A stretch of DNA of 64,000 nt from Motacilla alba alba (GCF_015832195.1 NC_052018.1:39313052-39377051), one strand, 5' to 3'; numbered from the stretch's first letter, positions 50,111 to 62,493 are shown. Numbers and translations: made by a program. The notes: generated by a model from the letters alone, not told the origin.

Positions 50111-52006
50111 TGCTGTGGTTTAACATAGCTTGGTTTTTAGTTAATGAGAAAATCCATCAGTCATGGAAGTGATTCTCTGTGAGGACTGCTAACAGGAGAC
50201 CCAACAGGACCAATCAGCTGGCTACTTTTGAACATTGCCACCCTTTTAAACCGCTTAAGAAAGTTGAACACGCCTCTGTGAAGGGAACAAACCCCGGGAC
50301 AAACTCTCTTGCTTTTGAACAGATAACTGGATGCTGGCTGGGCATCTGCATCTGCCACGCAGCCCAGCCAGCTCAGCCCGCGGCGCACCTCAGCTGAGAT
50401 TCTGCCACCACTGAGCTCCAGCCACGGCTGGTGGGCCAGGCTGGCTCCACTTGGCTATGGGTGGAGCTGAGCCAGGCTCCGCTCCGGCCATGAGCTGCTG
50501 AGCCATCCTGCCAGCACCATGGAAAAAATCACGCGGCTACAAACAGAGGCAGGCCTGCAGCCGTGCACAGAAACAAGCCTCATGGCTGGAACTGAACACA
50601 GCAGGGACCAGAAAAACAGTTGTGCAGCCAGAGATGCTGCCTGGCAGAGATCACATCACCCTCACAGGCCTGGGTGAGGTATTAAGTCTTTCTGTGCACA
50701 GATGAAACTTGCAGACATCAATCCTCTTTCAAGTGAGAGAAAAGGAAAGGGTGAAGACACGTAAAGAAAGCAACACAGAGACGCCAAGGTCAGTGAGGAA
50801 GGATTCAAATCCCGGATGGGAGGATAACGAGGAGATGCCTTAGTCTTGGCCTGAAATTCTCTTGTAAGGTTATGGTGAAGATATAATTGATACATCAGAC
50901 TTTTTTTTTTCCTGCAAATCATGGAATGCACTGGGAAGATGTAGCATTTTAACTGCAGCCATGAGCAGAGGCACCAGTGTTGAAGCAAGCAGATGCTGAA
51001 GTAGCTGTGATCCAATGAGAAGCTTGAACAGAGAGAGATGAGAAACCTTTCCCCAGGGATGGAAGAAGAAAACCTCTGTTACCAGAGATAAGAGGACTTT
51101 TGTTTCTATACTAGAATAGCTCATCCTTAAAATTGCAACCCAAAAAGGTGAAATGACCCATGATGGTAGCTGTGGGAAGACTACCAAACCATGGGAGGAG
51201 CTTCACGATTGCAGATTTCTGGGTGGCTGCTATTTGTAAAAATTAAAATCACAAGAGAACTGTTTTTTATGGAAAAGTCTCCATGGCATGGCAGGAGTCC
51301 TCTCCCTAAGTGAACTGAGGAAATGTTATTTTACAAGTGGTAAACTGACTGAAAGTACCAAATTTTGTCTCAATGTTGTCAGTGGGAAAGGAAAGTAGAG
51401 TTGTGGGGAGAAGTGTTCTGAAGGTTTTTGTAGCCACAGCTCTCCTCATAGAGGGCAGGCAGGCACAACTCCCCAAGGATATCTCCTGGGAATTGCAGTG
51501 AGGAACCTCAGAGAAAACAATTCTTATCTCTATTCTCTGTTCCTGTTGTTTTTGCACATGTGGAATGTGTTAGGAAGATTGTTTACCTGAAGGGATTTGG
51601 TAATTGGATTCTGGTGATGGTTGTTTATATTAATTGGCCCATTAGGTCCAAGCTGTGTCCTGGCTGTCTCGAGACAGGGGTTTTTCTTTAGTATTCTTTT
51701 AGTATTCTTTAATATAGTATAGTATTAATGTAATATAATATAGTTTTAATAAAGTAATTGTTCAGCACTTCTGAATCATGGAGTCAGATGCCAATCACTC
51801 CCAGGTGTTGGAGGCACCCTGCATTTGATAGGTTTTTCCTGATTCCTATTTATTCTTCTTTCAGTTTTGTTAATAAAGTTTTTCTATATACTCTTTAAAG
51901 TTTTGAGCCTGCTTTTGCCCTTCTCCTAATCCTTATCTCACAGCAGAAAATGAGTAAATAATTCTAGTGAGTGCACTGGCGTCAGGCCAGCACTCAACCC
52001 ACCTCA
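50111..52006 (+). mobile_element. Large ERVK-like LTR, split by a nested LTR
   Basis: The left end begins TGCTGTGGTTTAACATAGC. The right end reads as an LTR U5 region, with AATAAAGTTTTTCTA as polyadenylation signal, then CCTAATCCTTATCTCACAGC, GTGCACTGGCGTCAGGCC and a terminal CAACCCACCTCA. About 1.9 kb lie between these ends, including a GC-rich block (50320-50530) and a second LTR at about 51494-51823. Removing that leaves roughly 1.57 kb, long for an LTR but known among avian ERVK elements. I see no convincing target duplication, and the middle part (50540-51490) is assigned by continuity rather than by recognised motifs. No gag, pol or env coding sequence is visible. Confidence 0.6.
51494..51823 (+). 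mobile_element. Nested ERVK-type solo LTR
   Basis: A 330-bp block with its own full LTR architecture sits inside the larger LTR. The start is near TGCAGTGAGGAACCTCAGAG. It continues through TTGGCCCATTAGGTCC and a U3/R region of repeated TTAGTATTC and TATAGTATTAATG units. It then has its own signal TTTTAATAAAGTAATTG, followed by CTGAATCATGGAGTCAGATG, and ends GGCACCCTGCA. The last motif, a polyadenylation signal followed by ATGGAGTCAGATG, is also seen in the minus-strand LTR at 2109-2501, so the two belong to related families. The left boundary could be 51494 or 51499; no clean target duplication was found. Confidence 0.75.
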
Positions 52007-52614
52007 TTAATTGATGAGTTGGCCAGGAAATTGAATTTGAGAACCAAAACCACTACATTTCATTGGTGTTTCTACCAGGTTGAACCAAAACTGCTCCATC
52101 CAGCATGCCAAGATCACAGGGCTTGGTGGTGGTGGTGGGAAGCGGGGAAAAGGCAGAATAGTGGCCTGTTGTTGCACTAATTGTCTTACACACTCAGGAG
52201 AGGCAACTTTATTTTTGCAGTTGCTCGAACATGCTACACCTCTCCAGCTCTGAATTACTATCCAATGTATTTGATTTATTGTAGGAAAAAATGTTCATTT
52301 TTCAAGTCACCTACAAACAGATGTGGGAGGGCACAGTTGAGGGGAAAAAAATAGCACAGGATTCCCTTCAAGTGGCTAAAGAGGCTACTTATGAAATCAC
52401 AGCCATAGTGAGTGTTTTGTTCATGAGAACCTAACACTCTAGTGAAGATCAGTGTAACCCTGACATGCACGGGTAAGGCAGCACTGCCAACAATAATCCT
52501 AAAATCCCAAAGCTGCTATTCTTCATTTATGGTGTATTTATTGGTAAAAATAAGAGTAGAAATCTTCAACTCAACTACAGTTCAAAATGTATTTCTCACT
52601 ATGACCACACCATG
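52007..52614. other. Intergenic with a (TGG)n run
   Basis: No gene or large repeat recognised. A short (TGG)5 repeat lies at 52124-52139. Confidence 0.5.
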
Positions 52615-53138
52615 TCTGGCCTGCTAGAAAGCAGCTCTGCAGAGAAGGGCCTGGGAGTCCTGGTGGCCAAGAAGGCCAATGGTATCCTGGTGTGCACTAG
52701 GAAGAGCGTTTCCAGCACGTTGATGGAGATGATCCTGCCCCTCTACTCAGTCCTGGTGAGGCCACATCTGGAGAGCTGTGTCCAGTTCTGGCCTCTCCAG
52801 ATGAGGACAGAGCCCCTGAAGTAGGTCGGATGGAGGGCAACAAAGAGAATTGAAGGCCTGAAGTTTATGTCTAATGAGGACAGGCTGAAGGAGCTGCACC
52901 TCTTCAGCCTCAAGAAAAGATGACTGAGATGGGACCTCATCACTGTCTGTCAGTATCTGAAGGGATTGTGCCAAGGGGATGAAACCAGGCTCTCCTTGGG
53001 GGTGACAAGCAATAGGACAAGAGGCATGGGCAGAAACTGATGCACAGGAAGTTCCACCTGAATAGGAGGAGAAGCTTCTTTACTGTGCAGGTGACTGAGC
53101 ACAGGATCAGATTGCTCTGAGGGGTTGTGGAGTTTCCC
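52615..53138 (+). mobile_element. CR1 LINE, ORF2 C-terminal region, truncated
   Basis: A plus-strand CR1 copy covering the end of ORF2 and start of the 3' untranslated region. It opens CTGCTAGAAAGCAGCTCTGC, and the conserved blocks then appear in order: GGGAGTCCTGGTGG, CCAAGAAGGCCAATGGTATC, CTGGTGAGGCCACATCTGGA, GGACAGGCTGAAGGAGCTGC, GGAAGTTCCACCTGAATAGG and GGTTGTGGAGTTTCC. A readable frame (52612-52824) carries AKKANGIL and LYSVLVRPHLESCVQFW, the C-terminal domain of the CR1 polymerase. Relative to the family about 30 bases are missing between the GVLV and AKKA blocks. The frame breaks after 52824. The 3' end of the element, including the octamers, is absent, so this copy is truncated or rearranged at both ends. 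Confidence 0.93.
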
Positions 53139-54444
53139 ACACAGGTCTGTGGCTCATCCTGTCACCCCTGATATTGTACTATACCTCCATGTAAATTCAC
53201 ACAGCAGCAGACACCACTGAAATGCTGCAGAACTCCCCCCATGCATTCCAAGCAGTTGCTGTAGGACCAGATTGTTGCTTTTCGCACAGATCTGAGTAAA
53301 TAAAGTCATCCCTGCACCTTCCCCACATTACATGGTGACAAACAGCTCTGTCAGAAGCTGCCCCTCTGAGCAGCATTGTTTCCACTCTTTCGAGCTTCAT
53401 CCGTGCCACCATGCTCACTCACCAACTTGAGGAGAGTGTGAAGTGATTCACCTCAGTTTTGCAGAACTGTAGAAAACTCTCCTCTGCTTTGCTGCCAGTA
53501 TTCAAATGCCCTCAAAAGTCCAGAAAAGAAATGATGAGGAGGGATTAGTGTAATCAGGTTATATGCAAGCCTTGCTTCTACCTGTTCATTCTTGCTCAAG
53601 GATCATTCCATGTCTGCCTTCAGGGCTGTGATGTACTGCAGCGGAAGTAACATTACGTATACCTGTATATACCAATGTATACCTAACTTTGTGTTTTATT
53701 TTAATTCATTGGCTGACTATAGCTCTCTAACAGAACATGAGAAAATATTCTGTGCAAATATGTAAGTAACATTTACTGAGGAATCAGTAATGGTAAATAC
53801 AACTCAAGCAGTGTAGACATTATCACGATCAATTATCACAATCAGCATGATAAATGTAACAGCACAAGACAACAACAGAGAAATGAACAGTAGCTTCTGC
53901 AAAATTTTAATAGAAAATAAAGGTTCCTGAAATTTTATTCAAATCTCTATTAGATATTTATATTTTAGAATAGCATTTAAAAAGAAACTAAAAGCATATT
54001 TTGCATTCCCAGCTTCTAATCACCTACTTATCATAAAAGTAGAGAGTACATTTTAAATTTGGGCTGCCAATGTGCTGCAAAATTATATTCTGAATCCTTT
54101 TTTTAAAATATATGTTTAAATAAATTAAAAATATATGTTTAGTGTATATGCATTACCCCTGCATACATGCACATTTACTGATTTATGTTATGTCATAAAT
54201 ACAGCTTCTTTAACTTAAGGAAGCAAATAGAAAAAAATCTCAAAAGTGTGGAAAGCACAAAATGACTTCTTTATCTGAAATTAGAAAGTGAGTTAATACT
54301 GGCAGTTATCTTTGAAACTATTACTCTTAGCAAGTTATTTTATCTATTTTTTTTTCTTTGTGACTGGAGATAAAAACACTAAATCATCATCCATAGTTTA
54401 GTTGCAATCTGCTACTGATAAGCCTTTACACATCTTTATTTCTT
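53139..54444. other. Intergenic, nothing recognised
   Basis: No gene or repeat recognised. Near 54110-54140 the motif AAATATATGTTTA is repeated. Confidence 0.5.
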
Positions 54445-54450
54445 GTAACT
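54445..54450. repeat. Target-site duplication, left copy (GTAACT)
   Basis: Identical to 55090-55095, flanking the LTR at 54451-55089. Confidence 0.7.
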
Positions 54451-54874
54451 TGTCGTAACCCAGGACACCCCTCTGGGTGCTCTGGATGGCCCAAGCTGCT
54501 GGCAGGGGCCTCCTAGACCCTGGCATGCAACCAAAGACACCTGGGATTTCGATCTTAGCCCATGGAGCAAATTACCAACTCTGTATGAAGAGTTACAAGT
54601 CACAAAACTTTAGATAGCACAATAGTAGTGATCACAGGGTGAAGGGAAAAATTTTAGGATTTTGTACATGGGGGTTTGAGACTTTGTACATGGGGGTCTG
54701 AGGCTCCAAGGTGGTGGAATCAGGGTGTGCCTTTTCTTTCTTCCTTCTTCTTCCTAGCCTCCATGATTTGGGTGATGTTGGTACTTTTAGATTGGTTTAG
54801 AATAGAAGCTGACTGTCTAACATAGTTGATAGGTATTGGAACAGAGTTGTAAATATCGTACATTTAGTTTTTAG

Positions 54875-54882
54875 TATAAAAG
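54875..54882 (+). promoter_or_regulatory. LTR TATA box
   Basis: TATAAAAG inside the LTR, about 425 bases from its left end, placed as a retroviral core promoter. Confidence 0.55.
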
Positions 54883-55056
54883 ATAGCACCAGACTTGTGG
54901 GAGGGGAGTGTGCCTCGGACTGACCTGCAGAGCAGACCTCGGCAGGCCAGAGAAAGAATGTAAGAAGTAAAAAATGCTAAACAACCTTGAGAACTGCAGC
55001 CGAAGAGTCCTGACTCCTTCGACAGCTGGGCTAGAAAAAAGGACTTTCTAACACAT

Positions 55057-55088
55057 CTGGGGGTCTCCCTGATAGCGGAGACTCCCAG
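55057..55088. repeat. Hairpin at the right end of the LTR
   Basis: CTGGGGGTCTCC (55057-55068) and GGAGACTCCCAG (55077-55088) pair over 12 positions with a single G-T wobble around an 8-base loop. Confidence 0.8.
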
Positions 55089-55089
55089 A

Positions 55090-55095
55090 GTAACT
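55090..55095. repeat. Target-site duplication, right copy (GTAACT)
   Basis: Identical to 54445-54450. Confidence 0.7.
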
Positions 55096-58000
55096 CATTC
55101 AGAGCTCTTTAAAACTTGTATCTTTCAAACAAATAATATTTTCACTTGGGGTTTAGTGTATTTGGTTTCTTTTTTTTCCCCAAGGTATTTCCACTATGTA
55201 ATTCTGAAGAGAAATACAATATTAATATTTAAGTGAAAAAGTCTTTCTCCTCCCTTATCATTTTTTTCTGCCATTTTGAAAAAAAATATGCAAATCAAAA
55301 AACCCAACAGAATAATTCTACTTTTTGAGACAAAAATGAGTATGTAAAAATTCAAATTATTCACTGGAAATATACTCAGTGAATAACAGTCTACCTTTCT
55401 TCCCTGAAGTAATCGGTTTTGACTGGGTAGGGTTATTTGTACTTGAAAATTTCATAGCAGGCAGAGTCTTTTAAAAACATTACTTACAGTTGTATACGAA
55501 AAGAAAATTTGCAGCAACAGAAATATATTCAAAGTGATTTTTCTGAGAGTCACTATTTTAAGGAACTAAAATCTGGGTCTAGCATGAGTTGTTTGTACAT
55601 GAATTATTCTGTGACTCCTGCCATCCTTCCTTTCAGTATACATTCCCATACCCTTTTTCATTATGAGCACTATATTTTCATGCAGTAGTCAATATAACTT
55701 GGAAATCTTGAAATATAGCCACACTTATGTGTCAGGAACATACCTAACTCCCAAAACCATTGATCACTAATGCCATGCATCTTCCTCATTAACAGCTACC
55801 CTAGGATGTCTGACAGAAAAGTTGAATGGGAGAACAGAAACAATCACAAATTTCTCTTAATTCTTCCCCAAAGATCCAGAAGTCACATTCTTGCTAATCA
55901 CATCATTTTGAAATAGAAATCTGAAGTTTTGTTACTGAAAGTGTTTTGAAAGAAGTTTGCTTCAAAATGAGAGAAAGAAATAGCCCTCTCTCCACCTCAG
56001 GATGGAAAACAGATATAATGAACTTCAAAGAGAATAATGGAAGGAAGCAATAGCTTCCCCTTATGCATTCTTTCCTTCTTCCATGCGTCCCTCGCAACCA
56101 GACCAAATGTTTCACCCAGCTACCTCATTCATCATCTGACTCTATCACTCCAGAATTTCAGTCTTTCTTTTCACCCTTTTATCTCACATTTAATCTGCCT
56201 TATCCATTAGAAATCTTACCATGCTACCACTCCTTTTTCAGAATGGAAAAAGCCTCTTTTTGTTTATCCCATCAGAGATCACATTCAACCTGCTAAAACT
56301 CTGAGTCTCTTTCAGCTTAGACTGAGAGAGAATTAGAACCAAAGACCCTTCTTTTTATGGCTCTATTTTTTCCACACCCTTAAAACAATGCTTTCCTTCT
56401 ACTCAACACTTAAAAGTATCCCTCTACATTTGTTTGCGAGTCTGGGCATGTGCAATTGTGCAAATGGTGTTTTGTTATTATTATCACGGTGTATTAATAC
56501 TATCATGGTGTATTTTTCATTAACTTTTCCCCCTTCAGACAACGTCTTTTTTCCACCTCAAAAACAGTTTAAGAGATACAGGTCATAGACTCGTAGGTAC
56601 AACAAAAAGAATGAAAGGTAGAATGGACTTAAATGTCTTCAATATCTTTGGAGAAGTTTCAATGCTGTCATTAATCACCACCTGAAGGATTTGGTTACCT
56701 GCTGGTGGGACAGGAATGTTTCAGGCTGAAAGCCTTGAACACTTCCATCTGTACATTTAAATATCCCATGGAAGAGTATCATCTCATTCTAACCTGGTAT
56801 TAAACCCAGAGTAGATTCAGCAGTGGGGTTCATGAGCACACTGACTACCTCCACCAACTCCAGCCATATAACCCTTTACCCAATACCAATTTGACTTTTC
56901 CTTTGAGAACATTGTGTGAATACAAAGAAGTTAAAATCCATGCATGACACAAGCTCAAGTAGCTGATTTGTTGAACAAAAGTGAGCTGGCACACCCACCC
57001 CCTCTGCTGTTCATGTTGGTCGTGGTATTTAAATTGGATAACCATGATGTACAAATGCTGCCAAGTCAGGTTCCCCACCTGGCAAAACATGGAGGGAGAA
57101 AGCTTCTGCAGGTAATGTGGTTCTGGTCAGTGGGAGACAGCTGAGTCCAGTCCTGTCAAAACTAAGGCAGATTTTATGTCCATCCTCTATAGGCAGCCAT
57201 TTCTATGGAGCAGATGAGGATTACAATTTTCAGGTCGGGTATTTTGAATTATAATTTGTTTGAGTTCGAACATCTAATAATTCTGTGTCTCTACTGCATC
57301 TCAACCAAGCTGTCAGGCTGTTCCAGCCCCCTCAGTGTGTAGATGTTGCCAACATTCTTTCCCACTTCTTCATAATTCTATTAGCTGTCTGTAAAAAACT
57401 GAGGTTTTTAATATGAATTTGGTTTTAAAAAATCATTCTTATTTCTCTCAGAGTAGGTGGTCACACCACAAGCCGGCAGTGAAGATGAGAAGGGAAGCAG
57501 TGTCTGGTTAGAAACAAGTAGTTTGCAGGGCTGCAACACTGCCTTGCCAAATTCCATTCCTAACACCAGAGGGAGCTGAGCAAAGGTATAAATTCTGGAA
57601 ACCCCCTTCTTGAGAAGCCCAGATTTTGCTGGCCCCTGAGGCTAACACTGCCATCCACACAGATTCAGAACACAAAATAAAATTATTACAGGCATTACCT
57701 AAGGATACCATCCATTTCCTCCTGTTTGAGAAGGAGTAAAAAAATATCTTCACAATGTTTGCCCATAAGTTTTCTTCCTTTCTATTGTCTTACTGAGAAC
57801 TTTATCAAACTCCTTATTTTTTTGACATAGCATCCATTTTTAAAAACAAAAGCTTTCAAACATCTACTTCTTGGGTGGTATTGGTAGTCTGTAAGTTATA
57901 TTTATTTCATACACAGTTATATTTTGCTCAATCTTAATTACTGCTTTTATAATAAGCCACAAATGTTTCCTTTCACTTCTTCAACTTTTCACAGTTTTGC

Positions 58001-60410
58001 CATGTGGATATTTTCATAGGTTTAATATAATAATTTTATTTATCAACAGAAATCTTACCTCTTCTGCAGTAAATGTTGTTTGGCTTCCTGTTTTTGTTTG
58101 GTTGATTTGGTTTGTCATTCATTTTTATGTTTTCCCCACAGTTTTAAACATAGACTGTAATATAAAAAACCTGCATGACCAGTATTCAAATGTCTTGAAC
58201 TAAAAATGTCTTAAAATACTTTTTTTTAAAAAAACCAAACTACCACCACATTGTCCTTAGTTTTACTACAATTCTTCAAAAAATCCAAAGGATACGCTGA
58301 TCTATCAAGCTTGCATATACACAGTCTGTAATTATTTCAGTGCTTGTCATCAGCATAAATGATGACATGGGGTATCTCTACTAGCAGATGAAAAACCTCA
58401 ACCCTTTCCAGGCACCTAACTGCAAAAAATGTAGAGACTCCCACTGTATTCAGAACAAGTTCAACAGTTGTAGTTTGAGCCAGTAGTTGGGTACTAGCCT
58501 ATAAACTGAACTTTAACATCCAATAGTTCAGTTTGGGGGATTTTTTTTTTATTTATTCAAAACTCTCCTTTTTTTTTTCTTTTTTTTTTTTTTTTATTTT
58601 TCTATGTTTTCTATTGACCTGAGCACTCTGTCATTGTTCATTGTGGTAACCTGCTGGATGGCGGACTTTCCATTTTTGGCTTCACTTGCAATTACTGTGC
58701 TACAATAACTTTCCTTAAACATTTACCTTTTATTTTCTACTCTGACATTTATGTACATCACACCTCATTTGCTGCCCAGGAGTCCAATTAATTTTAAAAA
58801 TTACCTTTTCATCTGCATTCATCTGTTGCTGATCATTTCTGTGCAACAAGTTCAGGTCTGTATGAAACACCACCTACTTGATTTTAAGCAAGCTAAGCCT
58901 GCAGTTATAATTACAGATGTGTACTCCAGTGTTTCTGAATGTGAAAATGGTCATCATCCATTTGCATGTGCAATTATCCATTCCACATATACCATCTGCA
59001 GGTGAAGGTTTCAGAGCCCACAGTGGTCATTTCACATCCAAATTAGATGTTGACTACACTTGCATATTTTACACGCAATTACTTACTTAAGACACCTAAA
59101 AATCAAGAGATAAAATTGCTTTTTATGGTAAAGGCAATGATCAAGTTCATCAGCCTGATGAAGTTCTAATAAAGATGTAAAAGTATGAAATCTTGTGTCA
59201 TATTATCATTGTGTTTAACAGTTATGCTAAAGCTGCTGCTGGACAAGTGAATAATGCAAAACTTTGTAGCAAATCTGTGGACGGATTAGGGCATTTGAAG
59301 AAAGAGTAGCTGATAAATGGAAGGCTTTGATGCAAAGTTTGGCTTTGTGAAAGAAGTTGAGGTTCTGTCATGAAAAATGCAAAATGAGAGCACAGGTTCA
59401 GTTTTAGGGGAGGGAGATGTAACCTGTTGCTGCGTTGTAGAAGAGCAAGTCTAACTGTGTTAAATCCATTGCAGAAGATGTTTATCAGCTAGTCTTGAAC
59501 ATGTGGCTGTTAGGCCACTGACATTTCACTGTTCAAGCTGCCTATACATCAAATTTAAGTCTCACACATATATCAATGGCATTGATGCTAAAATCCATCA
59601 GTGAGTGAGGTGAAATAAAGGGTTTATCCTCACTCAGTAGAATTACTTAATTTTCTATTCATAAAATAATGTCTTCATAAAGACCTGCAAAAGCAGCGAG
59701 AGTGAAAAGAAAGGATTAACATAGATGCCCTTGTGCTTTGCTGAAGGAATGAGAGTTTCTCCTAAATGAACCCAGGGAAGAACTTAACTTCTTCCATTAA
59801 TATCCAAGGCTAATTTGGAATTTGTTTGGTTACATTCATTTTAAACACCCTCATCAAACTGTTGTCCCATTTGTGACTGTGACAATTCCGGTCTTACAGA
59901 TAAGTCTCTTGTGAAGCATTTCATATTGAGTATTTTTATTTCAGTCAAATTATAATGCACATTTCAACATCCTCTCTTCCATAATAATAGTCACTGACTT
60001 TCCAGAACTTCATGACTCCTCTTTTGTTAAAGGACAGTATAGTGCATGTTTTTGCTGACACCAAATTTATCCTTGTCAGAGTGTTTAAATTTTTTCTGTG
60101 GCAAAAGAAATTAAATTTTCCTGTGGTCACAGGTAGCCTATGAGCTACCCAGCAAGCTTCACTTGTACAGACATAACCTAAGCAGATGGCTCTCTTGAAA
60201 ATTGAATTATGTTCCTAACGTATTGAGTAGTAGTGCTTTTATAGAAATCAAAGGTCATGAGAGAGACAAGGTTTATAAGGAGAAGCAGTATTTTCAATCA
60301 AAATAGTTACTGCAATGTTGTGAAAAAGTAATACGTTTGGGGTTCAGAATGCCTTAAAATAAGCATCTTTGAATGACCAGTTTTTAAAATAAAAAGAAAA
60401 AATAGAAAAC
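55096..60410. other. Long intergenic stretch
   Basis: About 5.3 kb without a supported gene; all open frames are below 90 codons. T-rich tracts lie at 58541-58550 and 58569-58595. A motif ACACCAGAGGGAGCTGAGC at about 57563-57581 resembles the CTCF core but is a single weak match. The region 56580-56850 has a faint CR1-like look that I could not confirm. Confidence 0.5.
58541..58600. repeat. Low-complexity T-rich tract
   Basis: T10 at 58541-58550, then T10-C-T16 at 58569-58595. Confidence 0.85.
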
Positions 60411-60720
60411 TGTGGGATAATGGATTGTAAGAGAATAGAGATGATGCCACAGGCAATCTTGCCCCCAATGAGTTGCAGTTGGGCTAATTACCAAGGAGTG
60501 GAAGCAACCTTGTCCTTAATAGGCTGCAGCTATGATCAATAAGAATGGGTGCTTTAAAGGCTGAGTTAGCTGATCAGGAAGGAATTGGCTGGTCATAGGC
60601 TGCTGCCTCTATTGGCATATTACATATCTGCCCTGAATTGCTGCATCTTTCAACTTTGGTTGTCTCTTTTTTTTTTCCCCTGACCACATCACTTCAAGGG
60701 CTCACAATCATCTTGTGATT
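60411..60720 (+). mobile_element. LTR-like block (tentative)
   Basis: A GC-richer block begins TGTGGGATAATGG after A-rich DNA and contains CCAATGAGTTGCAGTTGGGC, AATAGGCTGCAGCTATGATC and a TATA-like TTTAAAGGCTGAG, then GGGCTCACAATC near its end. Its layout (paired GCAGCT-containing boxes, a weak TATA, a pyrimidine-rich right part) resembles avian LTRs, and I have a sense of this family from chicken-like repeats, but I cannot name it. No target duplication or clear right end was found. Confidence 0.4.
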
Positions 60721-62493
60721 ACTGATGCACTCAATATATTATACATTTGTCATGTGGTGTTTGTTCATTCTGTTCATTCTTTAAATCTTTTCCCAGGAGG
60801 AGAAGCATGTCCAGGGATGTGTCAGCCATTAGTAGCATTTTTTTTCACCCTTAGCTCTGTGGTATGTGTTGCTGCATATTTTTTAATTTCTGTCTTAATT
60901 TTTCCATTTGAATGAAAGGGTGAGGACATTAGTGATTGTTAATAGTCCCTGAGCAAATAAATCCAGCACCTCAGACCAACCACACAGATTTTTGTCCTTA
61001 ACATTGAAAAATTTTATCCCTAGAGCAAAATGTTCAAGATGCACACTTATTGACCATGGTCTTATCCCAATCTTCTGTGATGACCATTTAGGTAATTGGG
61101 CAACAAAAGAACTTGTCACCAAAATCTTGCAAATTAGACAGAGATCTAGCATGAAATAAATACTCTTAACCGCCCACGTGACAGAAATGAGCTGTTTACA
61201 GAGACCTTTAATAGTACAGAAAACAATCTGCAGTATTTCAAACCACCCATGAAGACTTCATACCTTGTAGCCCCATACAGCTATACTGCCTGATACAGTC
61301 AAGATGAGAGGAGTGCATAACAAGCTGCAGTTAAATAATTCTGAGACATTCTGAGACCATCTGCAGTCTCTTCAGTGAGAGCTAATATAGTTGGTCATGC
61401 TTAGAGAGGTAGATCATTGATTTTAGCGTGAGTGGGGGATACAGAAAGAGGACCCTGTTATCTACAGAGAACAATGGCAGACAGAAGAGCCAAATAGTCT
61501 GACTCCTGGAAACTTAACTGAGAAGGAAAAAAAGATATTAGTTTCACTTTTTTTTTTTTTTTTTTTTTAATCAAAGCCTTTCTGTTCAAGAAACATAAAA
61601 GCAGCTGAGATTTTCAGGTTATCAATTGTGGGAACTTGAATTTTGATATTGGTAGTGAGGATGTCTATGCACAGAATTCTTAATATATTTTTATCCAATG
61701 ACTTTTAATTTGTTTCTTGGCAGAAAGAAGGGATTCACTCAGAACCTCGAAACAAGTTAAAATATGCAAAAGAGTAAAAAATACAATTATATGCAAACCT
61801 TAGATGAGATTATTTTAAAAATAATGAGTGAGGGGGAAAAAAGATCACTTTAAAATGCCTTGATGGGTTTATTTTAAATATTGGGTGAATTATGCAGCCT
61901 GTTTTCTTGTTTTGTTAATGAAGCATCAGGACCTAAAATATATTTAGTGTTTCATGAATATGCAATGAATTTCTAAATATTTGCAAAGAGTTTTGGCAGT
62001 GTGAACTTTCCTAAAAACTTACCAACCTGAACACTTAAAAATACTTTGAAGCAGCAAGAAGTCAAACACAGGAGCAGATCGGCTGCTCTCTTTCCTCGAG
62101 GAAATTTCTAGTGGCTTTTGGTTTTTGGTCAGGGAATGCAGAAGAGTAGCCACTATGGATGAAATCTTGACCTCATTCAAATAATGTGTTGATCAAATTA
62201 GAGATGGAGCTGTTCAAAGGTTCCCCATATAGGCTGATAGAACTGAATTGGAGTAATTATTATTATTATAAGACACAGTTGCTTGTTTTGCAGCTGTCAC
62301 CCAAAACAGAACCTTTAGCACACTTGGAGAGTTTGAAAACATTTTTCAGCTCTGTTAAACACCAATTTATTTATAAAATACCAGTAATAAGTAGAACTAG
62401 ACTAACTACAAAACACTGTAAAATGGAAGCAGTTTTGCCAGACTGAAAAAAAGAAAAAGAAATCAGCCTGGATCTCTCACTTTACTTGGAGTT
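60721..62493. other. Intergenic with a poly-T tract
   Basis: No gene or transposon recognised. A 21-base T run at 61548-61568 and a short ATT repeat near 62256-62267 are the only low-complexity features. Confidence 0.5.

Larger units (their letters stand above)
54451..55089 (+). mobile_element. Passerine-type ERV solo LTR
   Basis: A 639-bp LTR begins TGTCGTAACCCAGGACACC and contains a GGGTTTGAGACTTTGTACAT duplication. It has a TATA box (TATAAAAG at 54875-54882) and a U5-like end with GAACTGCAGCCGAAGAGTCC, TTCGACAGCTGGGC and GGACTTTCTAACA. The flanks carry an exact 6-bp direct repeat, GTAACT (54445-54450 and 55090-55095). The right part (55054-55089) is odd. A normal LTR would end at TAACA (55053), and what follows, TGGGGGTCTCC, looks partly like a tRNA-Pro primer-binding site and forms a hairpin. 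Either the LTR truly ends at 55089, or a short leader remnant was kept. Confidence 0.85.

Noticed and set aside
50795..50820. tRNA B-box-like GGATTCAAATCCC
   Set aside because: No A-box at the right distance and no cloverleaf; it lies within the LTR block.
56580..56850. Possible decayed CR1 3' end (TCATAGACTCGTAGGT)
   Set aside because: Only a faint resemblance over a few bases; the GGTTGGAAGGGACC block is not convincingly present.
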